In this document: piece after piece, positions 48,495 to 57,981 of the stretch
How the letters are laid out: each line of letters begins with the position of its first letter
How positions within the stretch are numbered: the stretch's first letter is position 1
DNA from: Halomonas sp. CUBES01
Lineage (GTDB): Bacteria; Pseudomonadota; Gammaproteobacteria; Pseudomonadales; Halomonadaceae
Assembly (NCBI RefSeq): GCF_020991005.1
Contig: NZ_JAJLLW010000002.1
Coordinates: 310,001-374,000, forward strand
DNA: 64,000 nucleotides
Direction: 5' to 3'
The notes under the pieces: model-generated
What the model was told of the DNA's origin: nothing
Databases searched by the model: none
Seen by the model: the letters and a program-made list of their open reading frames with translations, nothing else
Position numbers and translations under genes: made by a program

Positions 48495-48629
48495 CTAGGC
48501 AATGAGCAAAGCGTAACCCGTGACTTTGTAAACCACTCGGTGCTCTTCGTTGACTCGCGAAGACCCATAACCGGCAAACCTCGCCATATTGACGAACCGT
48601 TTTCCGCTCTGAATCGATGACCGAAGCGC
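48495..48629 (-). pseudogene. YoeB/Txe toxin remnant
   Basis: The minus-strand frame ending at 48495 reads GYGSSRVNEEHRVVYKV followed by TGYALLIA and a stop. This matches the C-terminal region of YoeB/Txe toxins (SRRI-EEHRLVY-V type) but stops before the final CRYHY and lacks the N-terminal half. No antitoxin is beside it. It is too short and incomplete to be active. Confidence 0.65.
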
Positions 48630-48658
48630 CTCTACCTTCTGGTAGAGGCGCTCTTTTT
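48625..48658 (+). terminator. Strong rho-independent terminator
   Basis: A perfect 12-bp stem AGCGCCTCTACC/GGTAGAGGCGCT with TTCT loop, then CTTTTT. It should stop transcription leaving the Ltp gene or the integron array. Confidence 0.88.
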
Positions 48659-48836
48659 ACAACAAAAAATTACCTTCCGTAACCGAGTCTTCCTTGTTAT
48701 CGAACAGTGTTCTGCCTATGTTTGGTACGTGTGAATCAAACGACTGTCACATGGTGTGAATCAAGGCAGGATCGCCTTTCAATACCATGACGATTCATAG
48801 AATCTTTCATAGCAAGTCGTCACAAGGAGAATACAC

Positions 48837-49442
48837 GTGAAACTTAGAACCCTACTTACCGCCTCGTTTGCCTCTACCGCGCTGATCGCCGCGGTACCGT
48901 CGGCATTCGCCGCCCCCAATGCTGATGGGCTCTATCTGGGCATCGGTACCGGTTTCAGCTCGCTAGAGAACGACGACGACGATGTCGATAATTTCATCTC
49001 CAATGGAGCTGAAGACTTTGATCTGGATGATGACGAAGACAACGTCTTCAAAGGCTTCGTCGGCTACGAAATCAATCCTTACTTCGCTACCGAAATCTTC
49101 TATGCCGATCTTGGCCGTACGCGTCTGAAGGGTAACAGTGACGCTAATACCGATTTGGAATCCGACGCCTACGGGGCGAGCCTGGTCGGTCAATTGCCCA
49201 TTACCTCCTGGTTTACCGCCTTCGCCAAGGCCGGTGTGGCCAAGTGGGAAACCGACGTCGACGGCAACCTGGGCGGTGCTAGCGTTGATCTTGAAGATCA
49301 GGACGGTACCGATCCGGTTTACGGTGTCGGCGCGCAGTTCAACTTCGATCCCTTCCTGGTCCGTGCCGAATACGAGCGCTACGACTTTGACAGCGACTAT
49401 AAGATCGATACCTTCACCGCGTCAGCCGGTTTCCGCTTCTAA
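48837..49442 (+). CDS. Outer-membrane beta-barrel protein (OmpA-like barrel)
   Basis: A 201-residue porin-like protein. Residues 1-25 are a signal peptide ending AFA; the mature part opens GLYLGIGTGFSSL and shows eight alternating strands, closing with the C-terminal ASAGFRF that the BAM machinery recognises. A very acidic loop (ENDDDDVDNF and DLDDDEDN) is typical of halophile surface proteins. GTG start with AAGGAG 7 bases upstream. A terminator follows. Confidence 0.85.
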   Translation: MKLRTLLTASFASTALIAAVPSAFAAPNADGLYLGIGTGFSSLENDDDDVDNFISNGAEDFDLDDDEDNVFKGFVGYEINPYFATEIFYADLGRTRLKGNSDANTDLESDAYGASLVGQLPITSWFTAFAKAGVAKWETDVDGNLGGASVDLEDQDGTDPVYGVGAQFNFDPFLVRAEYERYDFDSDYKIDTFTASAGFRF

Positions 49443-49471
49443 CCGTCAATTCGTTTGGTCATGTGCGATAT

Positions 49472-49504
49472 CAGTGCCGGGGCTCGCCCCGGCACTGTCG
49501 TTTT
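49472..49504 (+). terminator. Terminator after the beta-barrel gene
   Basis: CAGTGCCGGGGC pairs with GCCCCGGCACTG across a tiny loop, then TCGTTTT. It begins 30 bases after the stop. Confidence 0.8.
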
Positions 49505-49689
49505 GTCTTGCGCAACCCTCCCATACTTTCAGGTGGTACGCTGCCACCGTTGTTAAGGCGCTGAGCTAGCCCAGGCTCATAACCATCATCTGCCGCGTTA
49601 CGATGCAACTTGCAACTGATCGTGCTGTTATGAATGCCAACGTCTCTGGCAAATTGTCGTTGGCACATACAGTAAACGAGGGAGCGCTT

Positions 49690-50028
49690 ATGAACCTTCT
49701 ATTCATCTGCAGCGAAAACAGGCTACGCAGTCCAACGGCGGAAAGTGTATTTTCAGCTTATCCCGGTATCCAGGCAATCGGCGCTGGCACAGGGGTACAT
49801 GCCCAAACGCCTGTGTCCCGAGACTTGATTGAGTGGGCCGATATTGTTCTGGTGATGGAAAAGCACCACCAGGATGAGGTCGCCAGGACGTACAAGGACG
49901 TGTTGAAGGAGAAGCCGCTAGTCTGTTTGGATATTCCCGATCAGTATGAGTTCATGCAGCCTGAACTCATCAAATTGCTCAAGGAAAGAGTGCCAGCGTA
50001 TGTGCGATTATCTTCCGTCGAAACATAG
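49690..50028 (+). CDS. Predicted protein tyrosine phosphatase (LMW-like)
   Basis: A 112-residue protein. The N-terminal CSENRLRSPTAE contains Cys-x5-Arg-Ser, the phosphatase P-loop, right after the first strand; DIVLVMEKHH and LDIPDQYEFM are further family blocks, the latter supplying an acidic residue. It resembles the small COG4551-type group. The ATG at 49690 has GAGGGAG upstream; an earlier in-frame ATG at 49603 would read through a 7-bp inverted repeat (49636-49664). Confidence 0.82.
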   Translation: MNLLFICSENRLRSPTAESVFSAYPGIQAIGAGTGVHAQTPVSRDLIEWADIVLVMEKHHQDEVARTYKDVLKEKPLVCLDIPDQYEFMQPELIKLLKERVPAYVRLSSVET

Positions 50029-50076
50029 CTGGGGCTAGGCTGGGCGTGGCGACAATTACCTTGGCACCGAAGATAC

Positions 50077-50502
50077 ATGAATACAATTTATAGAAAGTAT
50101 ACCCACCAAGACGCCCAAGCGTTGGTCCCGCTAATGGCGCAGCTTGGCTATGATCACTCTGAAGAATCACTTTCAGCCAATATAAGCGCCGTGCGAGAGC
50201 AGGGTGGGGAAGTGTTTGTCGCGGAGGTTGCTGGAAACGTACGTGGCTGCGTGTCGGCCATTATCGATGTGCGCTTGGCCGAGGGCATAAAGGGCGAGAT
50301 CGTAAGCCTGGTAGTCAGCGAGGAAGCAAGAGGCCAAGGGCTTGGTAAAGGCTTGATTCTGGAAGCGGAAAAATGGCTTTCTGGAAAGGTGAGTGCTATT
50401 CGAGTGCGCGCTAATGCGGTGAGAGAGCAGTCCCACCTTTTCTACGAGGCTTTGGGTTACAGCAATGAAAAGTCTCAAGCTGTTCTCATAAAAAAGGGTT
50501 AG
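50077..50502 (+). CDS. GNAT-family N-acetyltransferase
   Basis: A 141-residue acetyltransferase. The acetyl-CoA binding motif A is VSLVVSEEARGQGLGKGLI (R/Q-x-x-G-x-G/A type), and the C-terminal FYEALGY is motif B. The acceptor is unknown. It lies 48 bases after the phosphatase gene. Confidence 0.88.
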   Translation: MNTIYRKYTHQDAQALVPLMAQLGYDHSEESLSANISAVREQGGEVFVAEVAGNVRGCVSAIIDVRLAEGIKGEIVSLVVSEEARGQGLGKGLILEAEKWLSGKVSAIRVRANAVREQSHLFYEALGYSNEKSQAVLIKKG

Positions 50503-50518
50503 CACCAGTGCTGCGTCG

Positions 50519-51190
50519 TCATCGCTTGGACGCGACGCTTTTCCAAACTACCCCCACCAGCGCAATCACCAACACTGCGAACAGCGTTGTTGCGCCCGTC
50601 GAACCCAACACCTGCAGGGTCAGGCCAGAAATGAGCAGCCAGAGCGTTGGGATGATGGCGGCGATCCAGAGGGCGACACCCCGGAGCATGATGAGCACCA
50701 GGCCCAGCGTGGTCACTGCCGTGGGGTCGGCGTGGATGCCGAACACTTCCGCCTGGTACCAGGAACCGCCGCTCAGCGGTGCCGTCAGCGGCATGATGAT
50801 CAGGCCGAAGAGGGTGATGGCGATGCCCATAACGACTGGCGGGCTTATGCGGCTCGAGGCTTTGTCTATACCCCATCCTGTTAGCGCCAACATTGCCAGC
50901 AACACGGCCTGGGCGATGAAGGCGTTGCCCACATAGCCCCCCGCCCAGTTGAGCGCTGCATAGCGCTGAAAGAAAAACGCCACGGCGACAAAGGCCCAGA
51001 GTGGGGCGGGTAGCAGGCAGGCGAGTCGCGGGCGGTGTCTCAGCGCCAGTGCAAGGGCCGCGGCGCCCAGGGCGAGGGTCAGCAGGTGCAGCGGCCAGAA
51101 GGTTTCGCCCATGCGCTCCAGCAGGCGGAAGTACACCTCCGCTGTGAAGGGAATAAAGTCCTGTAGCCGGTAACTTGTCCAGGCGTTCAT
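50519..51190 (-). CDS. DUF6064-like membrane protein
   Basis: A 223-residue protein with six hydrophobic helices and the N-terminal block DFIPFTAEVYFRLLE seen in DUF6064-type proteins. Function is unknown. It starts four bases inside the end of the Tat-type aldo/keto reductase gene (ATGA overlap), so the two are translationally coupled. Confidence 0.75.
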   Translation of the reverse strand: MNAWTSYRLQDFIPFTAEVYFRLLERMGETFWPLHLLTLALGAAALALALRHRPRLACLLPAPLWAFVAVAFFFQRYAALNWAGGYVGNAFIAQAVLLAMLALTGWGIDKASSRISPPVVMGIAITLFGLIIMPLTAPLSGGSWYQAEVFGIHADPTAVTTLGLVLIMLRGVALWIAAIIPTLWLLISGLTLQVLGSTGATTLFAVLVIALVGVVWKSVASKR

Positions 51191-52134
51191 AGCGACTCGA
51201 TATAATCAGCCATCCGCTGCCGGGCATCGGCCGAGGGCATAGGAGAGTGGCCGGCGCGCATGTTCTCGCGCATATGCTCGACCTGGGTGGTGGCGGGTAT
51301 CGCGCAGGTGATCGCCGGGTGGCTGACGATAAACTTGAGCAGAAAGTCCGCCCAGGTGGTGCAACCGCACTCCTCGTTGGCCCACTCGGGCAGTGGCGCG
51401 TCACGGCGCTTAAGGTGCTTGATCAGGCTGCCGCCATCATAAGGGCGATTGGCGATCACCCCGATGCCCCGTTCTTGTGCCAGGGGCAGTAGCCGGTTTT
51501 CGGCCTCGCGGTGGGTGATGTTGTAGGTGAGCTGAACGAAGTCGATATCCTCTGACGTCATGATCTGCTCGACCTCGTCATGGCGGCGCCCGTGGGAGGT
51601 GGTAATGCCGACATGGCCGATAACGCCTTCGGCCTTCATTTCCTGCAGCGCGGCCAGGTGCTCGCGCCAGTCGGTCAGGTTGTGTACCTGCACCAGGTCG
51701 AAGTGATCCACCGTCCAGCGGTCTTTCAGCTCCGCCACCTGCTCCCGGGCGGATCCACAGGCGGGGCTCCAGACCTTCTCGGCGGAAAACAGGCTCTCGG
51801 GCGTGCCGAGTTGTTGCAGGGCATGGCCCATCAAATCCGGCGCCGAGCCGTACATGGGCGAAGAGTCGATCAGGCCGCCGCCATGCTCGAAAAAGGCCTT
51901 CACTACCTCGGTGCGCGCATCAAGCAACTTCGGATCACTGCCAACGTTGAAGGTGCGCCAGGTGCCCATGCCAATCACGGGGAGCTTTTTGTCGCTCTTC
52001 GCAAAGGCTTTCCGGCGCATCCCCTCGGTGTTGGCAAGCAGTGGCACGCTTGGCAACATCGTGGCGGCCAGCGTGGCGCCGATGAGCGTAAGGCTTTGTC
52101 GGCGCGTGATGCGATGTGAGATGCGATAGCTCAT
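51187..52134 (-). CDS. Exported aldo/keto reductase with Tat signal
   Basis: A 315-residue protein. Residues 1-35 are a twin-arginine signal (ITRRQSLTLIGATL), followed by an AKR barrel (KLPVIGMGTWRTF, then LIDSSPMYGSAP with the catalytic Asp and Tyr). AKRs use NADPH, which is scarce outside the cytosol, so the export signal is notable. It overlaps both neighbours by four bases and forms a three-gene unit with membrane partners. The ATG at 52134 has AAGGAG upstream. Confidence 0.83.
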   Translation of the reverse strand: MSYRISHRITRRQSLTLIGATLAATMLPSVPLLANTEGMRRKAFAKSDKKLPVIGMGTWRTFNVGSDPKLLDARTEVVKAFFEHGGGLIDSSPMYGSAPDLMGHALQQLGTPESLFSAEKVWSPACGSAREQVAELKDRWTVDHFDLVQVHNLTDWREHLAALQEMKAEGVIGHVGITTSHGRRHDEVEQIMTSEDIDFVQLTYNITHREAENRLLPLAQERGIGVIANRPYDGGSLIKHLKRRDAPLPEWANEECGCTTWADFLLKFIVSHPAITCAIPATTQVEHMRENMRAGHSPMPSADARQRMADYIESL

Positions 52135-52544
52135 AGCGGTCGCTCCTTCCGATTTTTTTGAATCGGCACCGTGGCAGCCAACACCAGCACAAAACATGTC
52201 AGCACGAACACCTTATTCACAAACCAGTTGGTCCGCCAGATCGACCACTCGGGGTCATTGAGAAAGCGGACAAACAGGGTGCCGATGATGAGGATTTCAA
52301 TGATGGAAATGCCCACCGCCAGTGCGCGCGTGTAGCGGGGCTGTTTGAGCAGCGCCCAGCCTAGCCAGACGTGGGCCAGTGGCCATAGATCCCAATAGAT
52401 ATACTGCGCCCAGGGCTCGCCGTATGCCAGCGCATAGCCAATAGGAAACAGGTATTTGATGAACAGCGTCCACGCCGCGAGGATAAATAACAAATGGGCG
52501 AGAAAGCGGATCCAGGCATTGGGTTGTGTGGCGGGCAGTGACAT
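52131..52544 (-). CDS. Small four-helix membrane protein
   Basis: A 137-residue inner-membrane protein with four hydrophobic helices and many Trp residues. I do not recognise the family. The ATG at 52544 has GGAG upstream; the longer frame to 52649 lies partly in the neighbouring gene. Its stop overlaps the Tat-type reductase start by four bases, so it probably serves that enzyme. Confidence 0.72.
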   Translation of the reverse strand: MSLPATQPNAWIRFLAHLLFILAAWTLFIKYLFPIGYALAYGEPWAQYIYWDLWPLAHVWLGWALLKQPRYTRALAVGISIIEILIIGTLFVRFLNDPEWSIWRTNWFVNKVFVLTCFVLVLAATVPIQKNRKERPL

Positions 52545-52581
52545 GAAATCGCTCCAGTGATGGGCCGTTAATGGCTCGTCC

Positions 52582-53403
52582 TCACACCATCTGCAAAGAC
52601 TGCCTGCGCGTTGGCGGAAGATAGGCGGCGTCGATCTGTGCCAGATCATCCTCGTCGAGTCTGAGTTTATCAGCGTCGGCGTTCTGTTTGAGGTGATCCA
52701 GGTTCACGGCCTTGGGAATGGCTATCACGCCTTGGTGGCGCAGTGACCAGGCGAGGGCGACTTGCGCGGGGGTGGCGCTGTGCTTGTCGGCGATGCGTTG
52801 CAGGGTGGCGTCATGCAGTAGCGCGCCGCCCTGGCCGATGGGGCAGTAGGCCATGAGTGGCATGTTTTGCTGTACTTGCCAGGGCAGCAGGTCGACTTCA
52901 ATGCCGCGTGCGTCGGGGTTGTAGAGCACCTGATTGGTGGCGCAAGCGGGCGCGTCGAGCTCTGCCAAGTCGTCAATGTCAAAGTTGGACACGCCCCAGC
53001 GCAGGATCTTGCCCTGCTCGCGCAGCCGCTCAAAGGCTTCCACGGTTTCGATCAGCGGGTACTGGCCGCGCCAGTGCAGCAGGTAGAGGTCGATAGTGTC
53101 GGTGCCCAATCGGCGTAGGCTGCGCTCGCAGGCGGCTTGAACCCCCTTGGTGCTGGCGTTGTGTGGGTAGACCTTGCTGACCAGATACACCTCATCGCGC
53201 CGGTTACGGATCGCCTGGCCCACGATTTCTTCAGCGCCGCCCTCGGCATACATCTCGGCGGTATCGATCAGCGTCATGCCCAGGTCCAGGCCTTCACGCA
53301 GTGCCCTGATCTCAGCCTGCTGCTGCCCTGCATCCTCGCCCATATGCCAGGTGCCCTGGCCGATACGGGGTACGCTTACGCCGCCTAGTTCGATCGTTTG
53401 CAT
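52582..53403 (-). CDS. Cytosolic aldo/keto reductase
   Basis: A 273-residue AKR. MTLIDTAEMYAEGGAEE carries the catalytic Asp and Tyr, VYLVSKVYP the Lys, and LYLLHWRG the His. It has no signal peptide. It lies 37 bases upstream of the small membrane protein gene and may share its transcript, so two AKRs, one exported and one not, sit in one run. Substrate is unknown. Confidence 0.9.
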   Translation of the reverse strand: MQTIELGGVSVPRIGQGTWHMGEDAGQQQAEIRALREGLDLGMTLIDTAEMYAEGGAEEIVGQAIRNRRDEVYLVSKVYPHNASTKGVQAACERSLRRLGTDTIDLYLLHWRGQYPLIETVEAFERLREQGKILRWGVSNFDIDDLAELDAPACATNQVLYNPDARGIEVDLLPWQVQQNMPLMAYCPIGQGGALLHDATLQRIADKHSATPAQVALAWSLRHQGVIAIPKAVNLDHLKQNADADKLRLDEDDLAQIDAAYLPPTRRQSLQMV

Positions 53404-53546
53404 ATCTCTTCCCGGTTGTGAAGCTGTTCCGACTCATGTTCATCAAGCTGAATCGACCACCATCAAGGCGATATAAATGAGCCGCTGATGCCGACCGAGC
53501 CCAGTAGGCAAGTCAGTCAAAGCAATTGTCAGTCAAAAATAGTCGT

Positions 53547-54800
53547 TCATGCCATCAGTGGCGCCACAAGGAGGCCGCCGGCCAGCCATAGCATCGCAAT
53601 AACGACAAGGCTACGCAGAACCCAGGTGCCTGCCCCTGCGCCGCCATGGTCATGATGATGCTCATGGCCATGCTCATGTTCATGGCCCGAATCAGCGTGT
53701 TTGGCCCGGTACCAGAAAAACACCAGCACCGCGGATATGGCCAGGAATATCAGGTTGAGTATGAAACCGTAATTCACCCTGAAATGGTCACGTTCCGTTG
53801 CTGTTTGTACGGTAGTGGCATCCGGCAGCAGGCCGAACGCCGCGAAGCCGTAATGCATGATCAGGGAAACAAACACCAGCCCACAAAGCAGTAACGCTAG
53901 AATATACAGCGACATCTTCCAGCCATAATATTGCGCATTGATCCTCAGAACCGGCAGTACCACCAAATCCGAAAAAATAAAGGCCATGACGCCCGCAAAG
54001 CTGACGCCGTTACCGAAAAGCACCGCCGCCAAGGGAATATTGCCCATGGAACCGATAAAGGTGAAAAAGGCCGCAAAAGGGCCGATCAACGTTTGAGCGA
54101 GCAGGGATAAAAAGCCCAGATCACCTTCTGTCTGGCCAGCGCCAGGAAAAAGCCCATGGAAGAAGCTTTCAGGCACGAAGGCGGCAATCACGCCCGCCAC
54201 GGTAAAGCCGATTAACACATCCTTCCATACCATCTGCCATTCCATGACATAGGTCATGCCGATCTGCTGCCAGCCCTCACGGCTGGTCAGTTTTGACTGC
54301 CAGCTCGCCTGCTGGTCGCCATGCTGATGTTCTTCATCTCCATTATGCAGCCGCTCCCTGGCTTGTTTAATCAGCTTTTTGGGATTGGTGATGCGAATGA
54401 AAAGCCAGGCAAAAAGGATCAGCAGGATACCGCCGATATACTCAGCCACGACGAACTGCCACGCCAGGAAGATCGAGATGACGATACCCAGCTCAATCAC
54501 CAAGTTGGTGGAGGCGAGCAGAAACGCAACCGAGGGCGCTAAGCCAGCCCCCTTTTGGAACAGGCTACGCGTGGTGGCCAAGGCGGCAAAGCTGCAAGAA
54601 CTGGAGATAAAACCGAAGAAGGTGCCCAGCGCCATGCTGCGCGGGCCGGTTTTGCCCATGGCTTTCTGCATACGTTCCTTCGTTATCAGCACTTGTATCA
54701 GGCTGCTGATGATATAACCCAGTACGAATGCCCAAAGGGCCATCCAGAAATAACCAGTACTGATAAGTGCAGCCTGATGCCACAGGCTGAAAAAATCCAT
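53547..54800 (-). CDS. Permease of the ArsP/DUF318 family
   Basis: A 417-residue membrane protein with about ten helices. FFGFISSSCSFAALATTRSL is the family signature, where the adjacent Cys pair is typical of ArsP-like and UPF0718 permeases. A His-rich stretch (HEHEHGHEHHHDHG) at about residues 372-385 and a short one in the middle loop suggest metal contact. ArsP exports organoarsenicals, but no arsenic genes are near, so the substrate is uncertain. Confidence 0.8.
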   Translation of the reverse strand: MDFFSLWHQAALISTGYFWMALWAFVLGYIISSLIQVLITKERMQKAMGKTGPRSMALGTFFGFISSSCSFAALATTRSLFQKGAGLAPSVAFLLASTNLVIELGIVISIFLAWQFVVAEYIGGILLILFAWLFIRITNPKKLIKQARERLHNGDEEHQHGDQQASWQSKLTSREGWQQIGMTYVMEWQMVWKDVLIGFTVAGVIAAFVPESFFHGLFPGAGQTEGDLGFLSLLAQTLIGPFAAFFTFIGSMGNIPLAAVLFGNGVSFAGVMAFIFSDLVVLPVLRINAQYYGWKMSLYILALLLCGLVFVSLIMHYGFAAFGLLPDATTVQTATERDHFRVNYGFILNLIFLAISAVLVFFWYRAKHADSGHEHEHGHEHHHDHGGAGAGTWVLRSLVVIAMLWLAGGLLVAPLMA

Positions 54801-55154
54801 ATTGGCTCCGGTTGATTAGACACAGACCTAGTAAAAGCTAGCAAGGTTTAGCGGAATCAACAAAGGTGGCCATCTATCATCATGGTTGCTGCAGAGGCGG
54901 GATCACCCCATCCTCAGTCACCACCGGGTTAATAACGTTGTCGTTTTACCGCCAGCTGTGCGACATAAACTGAGAGGGCTTTCCGCGTTATATTGAAAAC
55001 TAACACCGGTATTGGAACGGCCAGTTTGCTGAGCGTAATCCACCACCGGTATGACGGGAATAAACTGAAAAAGCCGGGCCCATGCCAGGCCCGGCGACGA
55101 CTGCCCTGGCATCCAACCCGAGGGGGCGGCCACCCCGGTTGAGCGTGGAGCTAT
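54801..55154. other. Spacer between permease and AGE epimerase genes
   Basis: No convincing gene in this 354-base stretch. It contains the minus-strand terminator of the epimerase gene (55068-55095). A 71-residue minus-strand frame across 54918-55133 runs through that terminator and was not accepted. Confidence 0.6.
55068..55095 (-). terminator. Terminator of the AGE epimerase gene
   Basis: On the minus strand GCCGGGCC pairs with GGCCCGGC around a 6-7 base loop and is followed by five T, 59 bases after the epimerase stop. Confidence 0.78.
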
Positions 55155-56405
55155 TTATAACCGCTGGACGGTCAACGCCAAGTTGGGCGCCAAGGGCAGC
55201 CGTGGCAGTAGCGTCGCCTGATAGGCGTGATAAAGATCGGGCTTGACGTCGCCTTCGGCAGCGTCGATCTGCAACTTACTGTCGAGCTCCTGGTACCAGC
55301 CGCCGCGTTTGCGATCGATAAAAATGGTGTCGATGACATCCCAAAGTTGCTGATACCAGCGTTCGTAGTGAGCCTCGTCGGTGCACCGCAGGAACGCAGC
55401 TGCGGCGGCCAGCGCCTCAGCGTGAGTCCAGTGGCGGCGTCGCAGTGAGTTTGGGCGACCCTCCCAGTCCACGGTATACACCAGCCCCGGTGCGCCGTCG
55501 GTGCGCCAGCCGTCGCGCAGGCTAGCGTCGAACAGGGCTGCTGCGTCGGTGAAAAGCCATGAAGGAGCCGTGCAGCCGCGGGATTCCAGCGACGCTTCCA
55601 AGTGCAGCATCAGCCGCGACCACTCGAAGCCGTGCCCTGGTGTAGCGCCATAGGGGTAGAAACCATCGTCGGGGCGGTCGGCATTGTGCTCTGGCCATTC
55701 CGACCAGTCGCCATGAAAATGCTCGAGGATGCGGTAATCCCGGAGAGCCGCGTGGCGGTGAATCAGCCGTTCGACGATGGCTAGCGCCCGATCAAGCCAC
55801 AGCTGTTCGTCGCGCACGTCGGCCAGCGCCAAGCACAGCTCTACGCCGTGCATGTTGCTGTTACCGCCGCGGTAGTCGCTCAGCTCGCTCCAGTCCTGGC
55901 TGAAACTCTCGACGAAAGCTTGCTCATCCTCCGACCAGAAGCGCGTGTTGATCACCCCAACGGCCTCTTCGAGCAGCGCCGCCGCGCCGGGAATCTCGGC
56001 ATGGGTTGCGGTGGCGGCGCCGAGGGTAACGAACTGATGGATGTAGCACTGCTTGCTGTGATCGTGACTCATGGCGGGATCGACGCCGAACCAGCCGCCG
56101 TATTGCTCGTCGTGGAGTTTACCTGCCAACGCACGAATCGCATGTTCGGACAGAGCGGCAGCGCCCGGCACGCCCTGTAGCGCTGCTAACGCACAACTGT
56201 GGGCCATACGCCCGGTGAGCATGGTGTCGGCGCTGGCGCCGTGGGGAATGCACCCGTCACCATCGAGTGCTGCGAAACCGCCGGAGGCCAGGCGCGCCTG
56301 GCGATGGAAGTCGAACAACGCCAGCCCTTCGCGGGTCAGCCAGTGGCGGTGGGCGGCGCTATCGAGCCAGCGCTTGGGCTTTTGATTCGTGTTGTGGGTC
56401 ATCAT
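55155..56405 (-). CDS. AGE-family sugar epimerase/isomerase
   Basis: A 416-residue (alpha/alpha)6-barrel protein of the N-acylglucosamine 2-epimerase superfamily. GGNSNMHGVELCLA, PGHGFEWSRLML and RRHWTHAEALAAA carry the His and Glu residues used by AGE, mannose isomerase and sulfoquinovose isomerase (YihS). Sequence alone does not decide among these; the family is secure. It stands alone, with AAGGAAATGA before the start. Confidence 0.88.
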   Translation of the reverse strand: MMTHNTNQKPKRWLDSAAHRHWLTREGLALFDFHRQARLASGGFAALDGDGCIPHGASADTMLTGRMAHSCALAALQGVPGAAALSEHAIRALAGKLHDEQYGGWFGVDPAMSHDHSKQCYIHQFVTLGAATATHAEIPGAAALLEEAVGVINTRFWSEDEQAFVESFSQDWSELSDYRGGNSNMHGVELCLALADVRDEQLWLDRALAIVERLIHRHAALRDYRILEHFHGDWSEWPEHNADRPDDGFYPYGATPGHGFEWSRLMLHLEASLESRGCTAPSWLFTDAAALFDASLRDGWRTDGAPGLVYTVDWEGRPNSLRRRHWTHAEALAAAAAFLRCTDEAHYERWYQQLWDVIDTIFIDRKRGGWYQELDSKLQIDAAEGDVKPDLYHAYQATLLPRLPLAPNLALTVQRL

Positions 56406-56650
56406 TCATTTCCTTAGCCATTGACGATGTTGCCACTGTGAGGGTGGATCGTCTTATATGCACTTTCATGTGATACGCGAAGGCAAGGCGGCAGGCTCCT
56501 GCACCCAACCTAGCCCTTGATCTATATCATCACAAGGCAGGTGATCGCTTGAAGATTACGAGGGGGGCTCAAAATCGATGAACTTGGAAAAAACACTAGG
56601 ACACCGCTGGATCACAAGTTTCTAGTCCCGGCATGGGCGTCATAGCATCA

Positions 56651-57859
56651 TTATGTTGCCTGATTATCGATGCTTTTGTTGGGCTCGAAGTTGGCTGGCC
56701 AGTGTCGGTAAGATGCCAACAGCAGCGCTGCGATAACATAGATGCCCGCCATACATGACAGGGCAGTACTTTTTCCCCAAGTGATGCTGGCCTGAGCGAG
56801 AGGAGCACCGAGGCTGGCACCACAGAAGAGGATAAAAGTGTAGAGCGTGATGGCTCGCTGCCTATAGACCATAGGTTGTTCGCCGAGAAAGTGCAGAAAG
56901 GCGGGCGTGGCAAGTGCGATACCCCCGAGGGTCAGCCAGTGGCCTATATACAAACCGCTGCCTTGTGCGACGAATCCGGATAATAGGGCACCGCTGGCTG
57001 CCAGGATCAGACCTGCGGTCTGCACGAAGTTAGTCGCCACACGGGATAGCAGAGCGCCGGATGCCAGCGTCATCAACACGGCAGGGGAGCCTAGCAGTCG
57101 GAACCATTGAAGGTTCGTCACTGACTCGCCCGATGAGATCACGGCATAGTAGAAGACCACGCCCATCAGCAGTACGAAAACGGCCACATAAAAACGCCCA
57201 AGGGCTCGCCAGTGTAGCAAGCGCTTGATGCTCGAACTCTCCGGCGTCGACTGAGGTGTTTTGGCTGTGCCGAAAGGTAGCTGCCATAGACAAAGGGCGA
57301 TCGGAACCAATAGGACGCTGACGCCGAGAAAAACTACCGCAACCGACCAGGTGTCTGCCGTCATGCTGGCCATGAGCTGACCGAGCGGAGCCGACATCAA
57401 CAGGGCAGCGCTAAGCAGGCCGATAGCCGTTGGCCGGTGACGTTCACTGGTTGCCTCGATGAGCATCGTGATAGCGAATGGCGGGAAGGCGGCCGCCGTC
57501 ATCCCTTGCAAAGCGCGACCAGCCATGAATCCCCAGCCGAAACCCAATGTTAGCGCAAGGGCGGTTAACAGGCTGGCCGCTGCCAAGCCCGCGATACCCG
57601 CGGCAAAGAGGGTGCGGCTTCTCCAATACTGGTTGAGATAACCGAAGACCAGAAAGCCGATGGCCTGACAAAGTGCGAACAGTGTCGTGGCCAATCCCGC
57701 CTCGCTGGCCGAGAGGCCCAGTCGTTCGGCGATCGGGTTGGTGAGTGGAAGGTAGGCATACAGTTGTCCGACCACCAGAATGGCTGCCACCATCAGCAGT
57801 ATCGTGACACCGTAACTGCGTAGTGAATCTGGGGCGGGCGTCGCTGGTGATAACGTCAT
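56651..57859 (-). CDS. MFS transporter
   Basis: A 402-residue major facilitator with twelve hydrophobic helices. Its layout resembles sugar- or drug-efflux DHA1 members: an Asn-Pro at the end of helix 1 (LTNPIAERLG), GRALQGMTAAAFPPFAI in helix 5. It is divergent from an XRE-type regulator gene across 122 bases, so that protein probably controls it, perhaps by sensing the exported compound. Confidence 0.87.
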   Translation of the reverse strand: MTLSPATPAPDSLRSYGVTILLMVAAILVVGQLYAYLPLTNPIAERLGLSASEAGLATTLFALCQAIGFLVFGYLNQYWRSRTLFAAGIAGLAAASLLTALALTLGFGWGFMAGRALQGMTAAAFPPFAITMLIEATSERHRPTAIGLLSAALLMSAPLGQLMASMTADTWSVAVVFLGVSVLLVPIALCLWQLPFGTAKTPQSTPESSSIKRLLHWRALGRFYVAVFVLLMGVVFYYAVISSGESVTNLQWFRLLGSPAVLMTLASGALLSRVATNFVQTAGLILAASGALLSGFVAQGSGLYIGHWLTLGGIALATPAFLHFLGEQPMVYRQRAITLYTFILFCGASLGAPLAQASITWGKSTALSCMAGIYVIAALLLASYRHWPANFEPNKSIDNQAT

Positions 57860-57981
57860 ATCGAGTCTCCCATGGCTATATCGTTTTGATGCCTGAACGA
57901 CTCTATGCTGCCTGTGAAGGGGGCAGCCAGTGATGCGTTATCCTGGGATTAGGACTGCCACCTTTACGTGATGGAGTGGAC

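Larger units (their letters stand above)
48407..48836. other. Spacer with toxin remnant and terminator
   Basis: A 430-base stretch with no intact gene. It holds a YoeB-like remnant on the minus strand (48495-48629), a strong terminator (48625-48658) and the AT-rich promoter region of the beta-barrel gene. GTTAAGC at 48472 fits an integron core site but no paired arm was found. Confidence 0.6.

Noticed and set aside
54918..55133. 71-residue minus-strand frame before the permease
   Set aside because: It passes through the epimerase terminator and shows no recognisable family.
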